Source of the DNA: Deltaproteobacteria bacterium | GTDB taxonomy: Bacteria > Desulfobacterota > DSM-4660 > Desulfatiglandales > Desulfatiglandaceae | Length of the DNA stretch: 21,296 nt | Direction of reading: 5' to 3' | Assembly: GCA_019314425.1 (NCBI GenBank) | Contig: JAFCZI010000030.1 | Coordinates: 1-21,296 of the forward strand | Shown here: positions 15,336-21,296 of the stretch, one piece after another | How the letters are laid out: each line of letters begins with the position of its first letter | How positions within the stretch are numbered: the stretch's first letter is position 1 | Program-made: the position numbers and the translations under genes | Notes under the pieces: model-generated | What the model was told of the DNA's origin: nothing | The model's database searches: none | What the model saw: the letters and a program-made list of their open reading frames with translations, nothing else

Positions 15336-15404
15336 TCACGCAAAGCCGCAAAGGCGCAAAGCTCTAAGAACAGGTTCCCCGGGTTGTTTTGCGCCTTTGC
15401 GTGA
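15336..15404. repeat. Intergenic inverted repeat (CGCAAAG/CTTTGCG family)
   Basis: TCACGCAAAG...GGCGCAAAG on the left faces TTTTGCGCCTTTGCGTGA on the right, giving a long imperfect hairpin around a 30-base centre. The right arm's core is close to that of the 66-base repeats at 7787 and 20074. Such motifs are common between genes of sulfate-reducing deltaproteobacteria, as I recall. It lies in the glmM leader. Confidence 0.7.
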
Positions 15405-15425
15405 GTTTTTTCTATTTTGTTTGCC

Positions 15426-15445
15426 GGGTTCCCACGTGGAAACCC
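15426..15445. repeat. 20-base near-perfect palindrome
   Basis: GGGTTCCCACGTGGAAACCC is self-complementary apart from one symmetric wobble pair. It sits between the beta-helix gene stop and glmM. Its half TTTCCACG...CGTGGGAA recurs in the hairpin at 20230, so both may belong to one short-repeat class. With no T run it is not a classic terminator. Confidence 0.55.
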
Positions 15446-15452
15446 ATACCGG

Positions 15453-16736
15453 TTAACCCGATCCCCCAAAAAGACTCATGGCGGGCAGGAGATCGGTCAT
15501 CCTCTGACATTGGTCATCAACAATTGCCTGAAGCCATTTTGTCCCTTTCGTTGAAACCGCCTCGGGAAGGTCTTGAATAAAAGCGATATAGTCGAGATCC
15601 TGGTCTTTCTTTCGGGTTTCCACTGCTTCCAGAAACGCGTCACCGTGTTTGTTGGCTGATTTTACATTTTGATCGTCTTCAAACACGCGGCAGACCTGGT
15701 CAACATTCTGATGAAACTCAAGCTTACGGTTCTTGATCCTGTCGCTCTCATCACGACGAATCGATTCGGGCATTTTTTCCGCCACAGCCTTTAATCGTTT
15801 GGATCGCTCCCCTCTGGCCAGTCTTAAATTATCGAGAGCGCCGTTGTAAACCAGATATCCCAGTTTTTCCCCATGAAAAAAATCCTGCCGGACATAACGA
15901 TACCACTGCTCAAGGGCTACCAGACCGGCTAGATAATAAAGATTTTTTTCCAGCATCCGACTCAAACCCGCATAGCGGTTGAAAGCCAATGGGACCTCCC
16001 CACCACGATGGGCTTTTCCCATAATTAACCGCTGTTCATTCAGCACATCTTTTCGCAAAATGGTTCCTGCTGAAACCACATTTCCAAATCCCACCCGTAT
16101 GGGCCCCACAGCCCCCCCCTGACCGCCCAGAAAAATGGGCGGCTGATTGAGCATGACCCCCTGCGGCACATCCCCGAACAATGACGGTGTTGTTTTATCA
16201 CCCGCTGCAGAAAAGTTGAAATGAATGTAAGAACTACCCACTTCGCTGTGGTCTTTTCGGCTGGTCCCGCCGGCCAGCAGACAATCACAAAAATTAATTA
16301 AACTCCCCAGGGTGGCAAAAGGAAAAAGAATCGTTTGTTTAAGCCCCACACAGTGGGCGCCGCCGGATTGCTCCTCCAGAATAGAGCCTTCCCGCACATG
16401 TGCCCCCAGTCCCATGTTTGCTTTTTCGAGAAAAACCGATTTCCTGAAATATCCCCCCTTTAATTCAACACGGGGGCCGACCTGGCAGTCTTCAAGGGTC
16501 ACGGGGCCTTCAAAGCCAATTTCAGCCCCCCGTGAAATGACCGTTTTCGACCCGTAAATGCGGCAGCCGGGATAAATTGTCACCCCATCACCGGAGATTT
16601 GGTCCACTCGAACATCATCGTCCAGATAGAGGGTCATGGGATTGGGAATCTTGACCCCTTTGTCAAGAAGCGCGGTAATTTTATGCCGGTTCCGGGGCTC
16701 TAATTCCAAAGGTTTTACTCCTGTATCCAAGATCAC
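15453..16736 (-). CDS. Left-handed beta-helix protein, GlmU acetyltransferase-domain-like
   Basis: 427 residues starting with GTG 16736, whose GTGA overlaps the stop of the channel gene. Residues from about 30 to 270 show hexapeptide-type repeats (VTIYPGCRIYGSKTVISRGAEIG, then VTLEDCQVGPRVELKGGYF and ANMGLGAHVREGSIL). This is the left-handed beta-helix of nucleotidyl/acyl-transferases such as the C-terminal half of GlmU. The N-terminal nucleotidyltransferase domain of GlmU (GxGTRM motif) is absent. A helical C-terminal third (about 280-427, charged) is unlike GlmU. Closeness to glmM suggests a role in amino-sugar nucleotide or envelope metabolism, but an acetyl-CoA site cannot be verified by eye. 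Relatives are often annotated as UDP-GlcNAc pyrophosphorylase-like. Confidence 0.65.
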   Translation of the reverse strand: MILDTGVKPLELEPRNRHKITALLDKGVKIPNPMTLYLDDDVRVDQISGDGVTIYPGCRIYGSKTVISRGAEIGFEGPVTLEDCQVGPRVELKGGYFRKSVFLEKANMGLGAHVREGSILEEQSGGAHCVGLKQTILFPFATLGSLINFCDCLLAGGTSRKDHSEVGSSYIHFNFSAAGDKTTPSLFGDVPQGVMLNQPPIFLGGQGGAVGPIRVGFGNVVSAGTILRKDVLNEQRLIMGKAHRGGEVPLAFNRYAGLSRMLEKNLYYLAGLVALEQWYRYVRQDFFHGEKLGYLVYNGALDNLRLARGERSKRLKAVAEKMPESIRRDESDRIKNRKLEFHQNVDQVCRVFEDDQNVKSANKHGDAFLEAVETRKKDQDLDYIAFIQDLPEAVSTKGTKWLQAIVDDQCQRMTDLLPAMSLFGGSG

Positions 16737-18379
16737 GACCCCGCCATATGGACACTGACCTGCTGAAAAGGAATAACCCAGTTATGCTGATTGCAGACAT
16801 CAACGCAAATTTTTTGTATGGCCCTTTCCAGCACCCAGTATTTTGATCCGGCTTTTCCATTGAACTCGGCTAGGATAGCCATATCCAGTGAAGAGGCGCC
16901 AGCCGCCTTGAATTCCACGCGGATACGCTCCACAAAGGGGCCATGACCGGTTTTTTCGAGCGCCTCTGTGACCGATTTCTGAATAATTTCCGGAATCTCA
17001 TCGGTGGCGATACGCTGGTGCTGGTAATCCAGGCCGAATACGCCCGTGAGCCGATAGCCGTTGGACAGGTTTGTGGGCGACTGGGCCAGATATTCCGACG
17101 TAGTATAGTATTTCAACGCACCGCCTTTTAATTTGAGGGTCACCATTTCGGGGGTTTGAGCCGCCACGCTGCCGTAGGTTCCATCCGCGAGATGGACCCA
17201 TTCCCCGGTTCTGGAAGGGAACCAGGGTTCGTTTTCGGTTATGGGCCGGGACCTGAGTTCCATCAGGTCATTGATGCGCAATCTGACAAAACCGTTTTCA
17301 AGGGCTTTGTTTTCAAGCTTTGAATTCATGTTGATGGAGGCCACCTCGTAAGGGATCCCTTTGTAAACCACCACTTCCCCCTCCCGAACAGCACCGAAAT
17401 TGAGCATGAGTGCCGCCTGGTTCCAGAAGCGGGGAAGGGCCTGTTTCGAGGCCCAGGCGATCCCCATCACAAAGATAATGGCCAGGGAAAGGAGCAGCCA
17501 GTCTCCCAGAAAGTACAAAGTCCCCAACAACACAAAAGCGGAGATAAACACCGTAAAAACCCTGTAAAACAGGTCGAAAACCCGAACACCAAAAGACCGG
17601 CCTTTTTTATGAAAGGGGCTGAGGCGAAAAATCAGTTTATGCAGGTAATACAGACCGCTCCAGATGACGACAAACGCCAGAAACGCCAGAAACAGGTTTC
17701 TTCCCCTGCTTTGAAAAAAGAATTCCAGCAATTCCTGAAATGAGCGGACGATGGATTTTTTCTCACCCATTGCCTTTTCCAACGCCTTTTCTGAAACCGC
17801 CATACGCGCTCTGAGTTCGTTTTCCTGGTTCTCCCAGGAACGCGTCAGCTTCCCCAGCTTTTCAATCAACTGTGGATTTCCGGCTTGTGAAACCAGTGAA
17901 ATCAGCCGTTTCTGTGCCGCCTGGGTCATTTGAAGCTGAGAATTATACTGCGCAATTTCGTTTCTCAGGGCTTCAATCTGCCGAGGACGTGAGGTCATTT
18001 TCTTGACCTGAGTCATGATCGGCGCCAGGAACTCAGTAAGCTCCCGGTTCCAGTTTACACCCGCTTCTTCTTTCTTTTGGAGGGCATCCAGCCCTATCCC
18101 GGCACTCAACTGTTCAAAGCTGCTCTCTATGACCTGTAATTTCGTCTGAAATTCATCCAGCCGGGCCTGCAGCTCTTTTTCTCTGCCGATCCCATCCGGG
18201 CTTTTCATGACATCCCGGGTGGCGGAAATCATCCTCGACAGGTTATTCATGGATTGAACAAGCGTTTCGAGGATCTCGGTGGTAGCTTGCGCATCTGTCT
18301 GGGCAGCAGACGCCGATGAAAAGAACAACGGCGCGGCCAAAACCAAAAAGGACAGGAAAAATAATTGATTTTTTTTCAT
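16733..18379 (-). CDS. MscS-like mechanosensitive channel family protein with periplasmic coiled coil
   Basis: 548 residues from ATG 18379. A longer frame to 18451 lacks a ribosome site, and the signal peptide begins at 18379. Seen: signal peptide to about residue 25 (FFSSASA-AQ), a long helical, Gln/Glu-rich periplasmic segment (30-215), then membrane helices at about 228-250, 272-291 and 294-312. These are followed by RFWNQAALMLNFGAVREGEVVVYKGIPYEV, equivalent to the pore-helix to beta-domain junction of MscS. Last comes a mixed C-terminal domain (EIIQKSVTEALEKTG...). The usual DG..v.iPN motif of MscS is not kept and the beta domain seems enlarged (WFPSRTGEWVHLADGTYGSV), so gating and conduction are uncertain. 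Its stop overlaps the GTG of the beta-helix gene by 4 bases. Confidence 0.72.
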   Translation of the reverse strand: MKKNQLFFLSFLVLAAPLFFSSASAAQTDAQATTEILETLVQSMNNLSRMISATRDVMKSPDGIGREKELQARLDEFQTKLQVIESSFEQLSAGIGLDALQKKEEAGVNWNRELTEFLAPIMTQVKKMTSRPRQIEALRNEIAQYNSQLQMTQAAQKRLISLVSQAGNPQLIEKLGKLTRSWENQENELRARMAVSEKALEKAMGEKKSIVRSFQELLEFFFQSRGRNLFLAFLAFVVIWSGLYYLHKLIFRLSPFHKKGRSFGVRVFDLFYRVFTVFISAFVLLGTLYFLGDWLLLSLAIIFVMGIAWASKQALPRFWNQAALMLNFGAVREGEVVVYKGIPYEVASINMNSKLENKALENGFVRLRINDLMELRSRPITENEPWFPSRTGEWVHLADGTYGSVAAQTPEMVTLKLKGGALKYYTTSEYLAQSPTNLSNGYRLTGVFGLDYQHQRIATDEIPEIIQKSVTEALEKTGHGPFVERIRVEFKAAGASSLDMAILAEFNGKAGSKYWVLERAIQKICVDVCNQHNWVIPFQQVSVHMAGS

Positions 18380-18450
18380 TAGGATGTCATCCGATCCAGT
18401 GTCTGAACGAAAATGCTCTGGTTCCTGTATGCCTGCGTGGAAACGCACCA

Positions 18451-18687
18451 CTATTTCCCAACGGTCACACTGTCCTGCGCCACCAAATCCCTGGCGCCGG
18501 CCTTCAGCAGTGCAGGATTCAGGAAGAGCTCCGCTTTTTTTGATCCCCTGGCATCCACAAACGTATCATCGAGGGTCATGCGGGTTTTTTTCAAAACTTT
18601 GAAGCTGCTGTCCATCAGGATAAAATGATAATTCAGAACACCGTAAACACAGGCGCCCAGAATGATCAGGAAGAAGAGTTTTTTCAT
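18451..18687 (-). CDS. Small membrane-anchored or exported protein, unknown function
   Basis: 78 residues from ATG 18687, with GAGGAG 7 bases upstream. The N-terminal 24 residues (MKKLFFLIILGACVYGVLNY) form one hydrophobic helix: an anchor or an uncleaved signal. The rest is soluble and reads FKVLKKTRMTLDDTFVDARG, ending near DSVTVGK. No family is recognised. It starts 22 bases after the metallophosphoesterase stop and ends 71 bases before the channel gene, so it sits inside a probable envelope operon. Its clean ribosome site and spacing support a real gene. Confidence 0.7.
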   Translation of the reverse strand: MKKLFFLIILGACVYGVLNYHFILMDSSFKVLKKTRMTLDDTFVDARGSKKAELFLNPALLKAGARDLVAQDSVTVGK

Positions 18688-18709
18688 TGGAAGCTCCTCG
18701 CAAAAGGAA

Positions 18710-20044
18710 TTAATTTAAAACAGGCATCTGGAAAAGCAGTTCCACGTTTCGGTCCTGTGCTGATCCCGACCCGTCAAACCGCTCCTGAGCCGCCGACCGG
18801 TATGAGGCACGCGCGTTTTTCCCCAGTTGTCCACTGGCCTGCTGGTTGAAGACAAAGGTTCGAATGGCGCCCGTACCATTGCCTCGGTCGTAAATTTCCA
18901 GAATACGTCCTTGCTGCGGATAATCGATCAGCGATGACGTCTGTATCTGCCAGAACCCGTTCCCCGGCTTGCTTGGATTTTTAAAGGCCTGAATACGATG
19001 CATGTGGTTATGGCCGCATGCCAGGGCGATCACCTGCGGATGATCCAGCAGAAGATTCTTAAGTTCCTGGCCCCCCTCCTCAATGCGCTCGATGGGATGA
19101 TGGCTCACCACAACCGCAAGGGACTGCGGGTGTCCGTCAAGCGCTGTTTTGAGCCATCTAAGTTGATCCGCGTCCACATGCCCCAAGGCTTTTCCTGCGG
19201 CCCGGCTCGTTTCCAGAACGTAAAAGCGGATCCCCGGCTGAATAAGCCGTCCATTCCCACCTGAAATGGGCGGTACAGCTGTGAAAGCGTAATAACCGCG
19301 AATCCCGGGAGGATTGCCGCCGGATGCGGGGCTGAAATCAAAGCCTTTTGCCTGGGACCCGAATGCCGTGCGGGATCGGTCTTGGGCTTTTCCGGGAAAA
19401 TGTTTTTGAATAAACTCCTGCTTGTTCAAAAAATCCAGATCCGTAAAATTTTCCAGCAGGGCCGGGGGGATATTGCCCATTCCCAGACAATCGTGATTGC
19501 CGACTACTTGAAACCACGGGCTGTTCAGCTGGTTCATTTCAGACAAAAAGCCCACCAGTTCCGGAATTGTACCGATGTCAACCGCATCGCCTGTGTGCAC
19601 CACAAAATCAAGCGGTGGTTCAGCGGCGTTCAGGGTTTTAACCATGGCGCGAAGGGTGTCCACATCAAAGCGCTCCTGAATTTCGGGGCGATCGAGACCA
19701 CCGAATCCGATCTGCTCCCCGAAGCTATCCAGCAGAGTTTCCAGTTCGGGATGACCCGTAAACGTGAACTGCTCCAGCGTAATATGAACATCCGTCAAAT
19801 GCCCGAATCGCAGAAGCCGTCTTGGTGTACCCGTGGCGGAATCCATACGGGGACGAGCACCCAGGTTGTTTCTCATGGGGCAATTCGAAGGGGACGGGGG
19901 CGGCGATGCGGACCCCTGGGCCGGCGCCTGTAAAAGACTTCCCGCCGAGAAACCTCTGCCTCCGCAGCCCAGGTTCCCCAGATTGAAGGAACCCACGGCA
20001 GCCAAACCCAACCAAGCCAGGAACTGACGTCTTTTCAAGTCCAT
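18710..20044 (-). CDS. Tat-exported metallophosphoesterase, possible lipoprotein
   Basis: 444 residues from ATG 20044, with AAGG 6 bases upstream. The N-terminus KRRQFLAWLGLAAVGSFNLG is a twin-arginine signal. GNLGC with C27 resembles a lipobox, so the mature protein may be lipid-anchored outside the inner membrane. A Pro/Ser-rich linker (about 40-55) follows. The calcineurin-like metallophosphoesterase domain shows all five metal-ligand blocks: HLTDVH (D85, H87), HTGDAVD, VGNHDCLG, SHHPIE and ACGHNHMH. The substrate is unknown; secreted relatives act on phosphomonoesters, phosphodiesters or nucleotides. It is the first gene of a probable operon with the small anchored protein, the MscS-like channel and the beta-helix protein. 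Copy B of the 66-base repeat lies 30 bases upstream. Confidence 0.85.
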   Translation of the reverse strand: MDLKRRQFLAWLGLAAVGSFNLGNLGCGGRGFSAGSLLQAPAQGSASPPPSPSNCPMRNNLGARPRMDSATGTPRRLLRFGHLTDVHITLEQFTFTGHPELETLLDSFGEQIGFGGLDRPEIQERFDVDTLRAMVKTLNAAEPPLDFVVHTGDAVDIGTIPELVGFLSEMNQLNSPWFQVVGNHDCLGMGNIPPALLENFTDLDFLNKQEFIQKHFPGKAQDRSRTAFGSQAKGFDFSPASGGNPPGIRGYYAFTAVPPISGGNGRLIQPGIRFYVLETSRAAGKALGHVDADQLRWLKTALDGHPQSLAVVVSHHPIERIEEGGQELKNLLLDHPQVIALACGHNHMHRIQAFKNPSKPGNGFWQIQTSSLIDYPQQGRILEIYDRGNGTGAIRTFVFNQQASGQLGKNARASYRSAAQERFDGSGSAQDRNVELLFQMPVLN

Positions 20045-20073
20045 TAATGCCTTATCACCTGGTTTTTTGTCAT

Positions 20074-20139
20074 AAAAAACAAGAAAACCTTTGTGCCTTT
20101 ACGTGAGGCCATTTGGGTCGTGGGCGCAGCCCGCATTAG
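20074..20139 (+). repeat. 66-base intergenic repeat, copy B
   Basis: It begins AAAAAACAAGAAAACCTTTG and ends AGCCCGCATTAG, matching copy A (7787-7852, opposite strand) at about 59 of 66 positions by eye. The copies are some 12 kb apart and inverted. This one lies 30 bases upstream of the metallophosphoesterase start. Confidence 0.75.
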
Positions 20140-20229
20140 ATTCACCCATAAGTCCCAAATAGATGGGAAATGTCTACCAAAAAAACTGAAAAAGGTCAAA
20201 CGCGTTCACTGCTGCCGGTTCATTCCCTC

Positions 20230-20256
20230 TCGTTTCCACGCTGGTCGTGGGAACGA
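20230..20256. repeat. Hairpin repeat, GTTTCCACG/CGTGGGAAC type
   Basis: TCGTTTCCACG and CGTGGGAACGA pair over 11 positions, one being a wobble, around a 5-base loop (CTGGT). It lies after the OmpA-domain gene stop and may help define that transcript's end, but there is no T run. Similar hairpins are widespread between bacterial genes, and a relative occurs at 15426. Confidence 0.6.
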
Positions 20257-20288
20257 AAGCAACCCATAGAAACAGTCCCATAATACCG

Positions 20289-20915
20289 CTATTCTTTTGT
20301 AGCAACAATCTCTACCCGGCGGTTAAGTTGCTTATTTTCCTTCGAGGTATTGGGTTTTAATGGCATGCTTTCCCCATAACCCACAACCTTCAGTCGATCC
20401 GGCGAAATACCGTGCTGATCAATTAAATACTGTTTCACGGCGCCTGCTCGATTCAGGCTCAGTCGAACATTATATTTTTCTTTTCCATCGGAATCCGTGT
20501 GGCCATTGATTGTGATGATTCTTTCTCGCAGGCGAGGGTCGGAGAGCGCTTTCCCCAATTCATTCAGAACCTTATAGGATGTCTGCCGAATGGTATAACT
20601 GTTGACGTCGAACTGAATTTTGAGGTTGACAAAACCACCGGTCCTTTTTTCCGGGGCGTTGACGGTTTCCCAGACTTCAACGCCTTTTTCCTTTTTCAGC
20701 ACCTTGATGGACCGGGTTTTCTTTACAGGCGCGCCGCGCATGTTCAGGGGCTGCCACACACCTTCCACCGATTGCAGACCGGAGCTGTCCCCCTTATCCG
20801 GCGAAAGAAGGCTTTCGGTGATCCCGCCCGAGGTTGTTTCAAAACTGTCCTCTGCAGCTATACAGATGCCTGTTAAAAGTAGAAATATTGCAGTTACCGG
20901 CAGAATTAGTTTCAT
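20289..20915 (-). CDS. OmpA-domain envelope protein
   Basis: 208 residues. ATG 20915 is preferred over the upstream in-frame start at 20930 because GGAGG lies 8-9 bases before it and the signal peptide (MKLILPVTAIFLLLTGICIA) starts there. After a low-complexity acidic/Ser region (25-50) and a linker (GVWQPLNMRGAPVKK), the C-terminal half is an OmpA/MotB peptidoglycan-binding domain. It has IQFDVNSYTIR, then INGHTDSDGKEKYNVRLSLNRAGAVKQYL, GISPDRLKVVGYGES and NKQLNRRVEI. The Asp of HTDSDG and the Arg of LNRRVEI are the residues that hold diaminopimelate in known domains. There is no beta-barrel, so it is probably periplasmic and tethered to the cell wall. No Pal-type lipobox is seen. Confidence 0.85.
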   Translation of the reverse strand: MKLILPVTAIFLLLTGICIAAEDSFETTSGGITESLLSPDKGDSSGLQSVEGVWQPLNMRGAPVKKTRSIKVLKKEKGVEVWETVNAPEKRTGGFVNLKIQFDVNSYTIRQTSYKVLNELGKALSDPRLRERIITINGHTDSDGKEKYNVRLSLNRAGAVKQYLIDQHGISPDRLKVVGYGESMPLKPNTSKENKQLNRRVEIVATKE

Positions 20916-21281
20916 GATACCGTCCTCCATAATTTGGTTTTTCCAAAAAGTTCTATCGCGAGTTTTGCGAAGAATCCGGAAGTCAGAATTCAGGCGCCTA
21001 CCCTAAACCTAAAACTTAAAACTGCGACTCTGCCACCTTAGATGATACAAGTTTATTTTTCGCTATTTCTCACTTCGTTGTCAAGCTTATTGAAGGGTTG
21101 AATAATTTTCCGGCCACAGCCTTCACAAAAAAGATGATGCGTCAATAGTGACGGCGTCGTAAAAAGTCACGAGTCTCTCTTGACGGGTGCAATACAAAAA
21201 AGTGACATAGGTTTAAACGTGACCGTTTTATGCGAAAAAACGCCAAATAAGCGTTCAGAATCAAACAGAGGATATCAAATT
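20916..21281. other. Intergenic region without a gene
   Basis: No supported reading frame. It contains GACGGCGTCGTAAAAAGTC at about 21150-21168, a motif I recall as a recurrent intergenic repeat in Desulfobacterales-like genomes. It also holds TTGACG at about 21179 with no matching -10 box, GTGAC repeated at about 21203 and 21219, and a 5-bp hairpin AACGC/GCGTT at 21239-21255. It separates divergent genes and probably holds both promoters. Confidence 0.45.
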
Positions 21282-21296
21282 ATGAGGTTTTGTGGC
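21282..21296 (+). CDS. Possible start of a plus-strand gene cut by the window end
   Basis: ATG at 21282 is preceded by AGAGGA with a 9-base spacing. Only five codons (MRFCG) are inside the window, so no identity can be given. Confidence 0.3.

Noticed and set aside
15426..15445. Palindrome considered as a terminator of the beta-helix gene
   Set aside because: No T run on the transcript side and essentially no loop; listed as a repeat instead.
1..21296. CRISPR array, rRNA or complete insertion sequence
   Set aside because: No regularly spaced direct repeats, no rRNA-like segments and no full transposase were seen on either strand.

Overview
The window looks like a chromosomal stretch from a Desulfobacterota-type (sulfate-reducer-like deltaproteobacterial) organism. 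This rests on overall gene content, mid-range GC, and short intergenic repeats of the type CTTTGCGCCTTTGCGTGA; the taxonomic call is an inference. Almost all intact genes are on the minus strand.

Left end (1-3315): decayed mobile DNA. It holds a frameshifted PrimPol-type primase remnant (102-645), a phage terminase large-subunit remnant whose nuclease core is deleted (611-1099), and a broken minus-strand gene of a plasmid/phage-associated family (2231-2509). Among them sits one well-preserved plus-strand cassette with a near-consensus promoter: a DUF3467 protein, a small putative antitoxin and a RelE/ParE-type toxin (1348-2203). About 800 bases (2510-3315) carry no recognisable gene. The block ends at a two-gene tRNA operon, tRNA-Gln(CTG) then tRNA-Glu(CTC), read on the minus strand with its own promoter and a strong intrinsic terminator.

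Middle (3560-8340): a four-gene peptide-type ABC importer operon (oppB-oppC-oppD-oppF order, minus strand) with no solute-binding protein beside it and an OppC enlarged by an extra membrane insert. Just upstream is an N-terminal fragment of a tyrosine-recombinase-type integrase (7926-8324) with a strong ribosome site but no catalytic domain.

Right part (8394-20915): housekeeping and envelope genes. These are a LonB-like AAA+ protease (8394-10868); a two-gene overlapping unit of a divergent phosphoglycerate kinase and a PurN-like formyltransferase; a divergent cupin and a small PC4/YdbC-like protein on the plus strand; glmM; and a probable operon of Tat-exported metallophosphoesterase, small membrane-anchored protein, MscS-like channel and left-handed beta-helix (GlmU acetyltransferase-like) protein running toward glmM. 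An OmpA-domain envelope protein ends the set. GlmM, the beta-helix protein, the channel and the OmpA-domain protein together point to cell-envelope work.

The candidates for something undescribed are the DUF3467/antitoxin/RelE triad, the PGK-like/formyltransferase pair with altered active-site motifs, and the translationally coupled MscS-like/beta-helix pair. A 66-base intergenic repeat occurs twice in inverted orientation (7787 and 20074), with a related hairpin at 15336.
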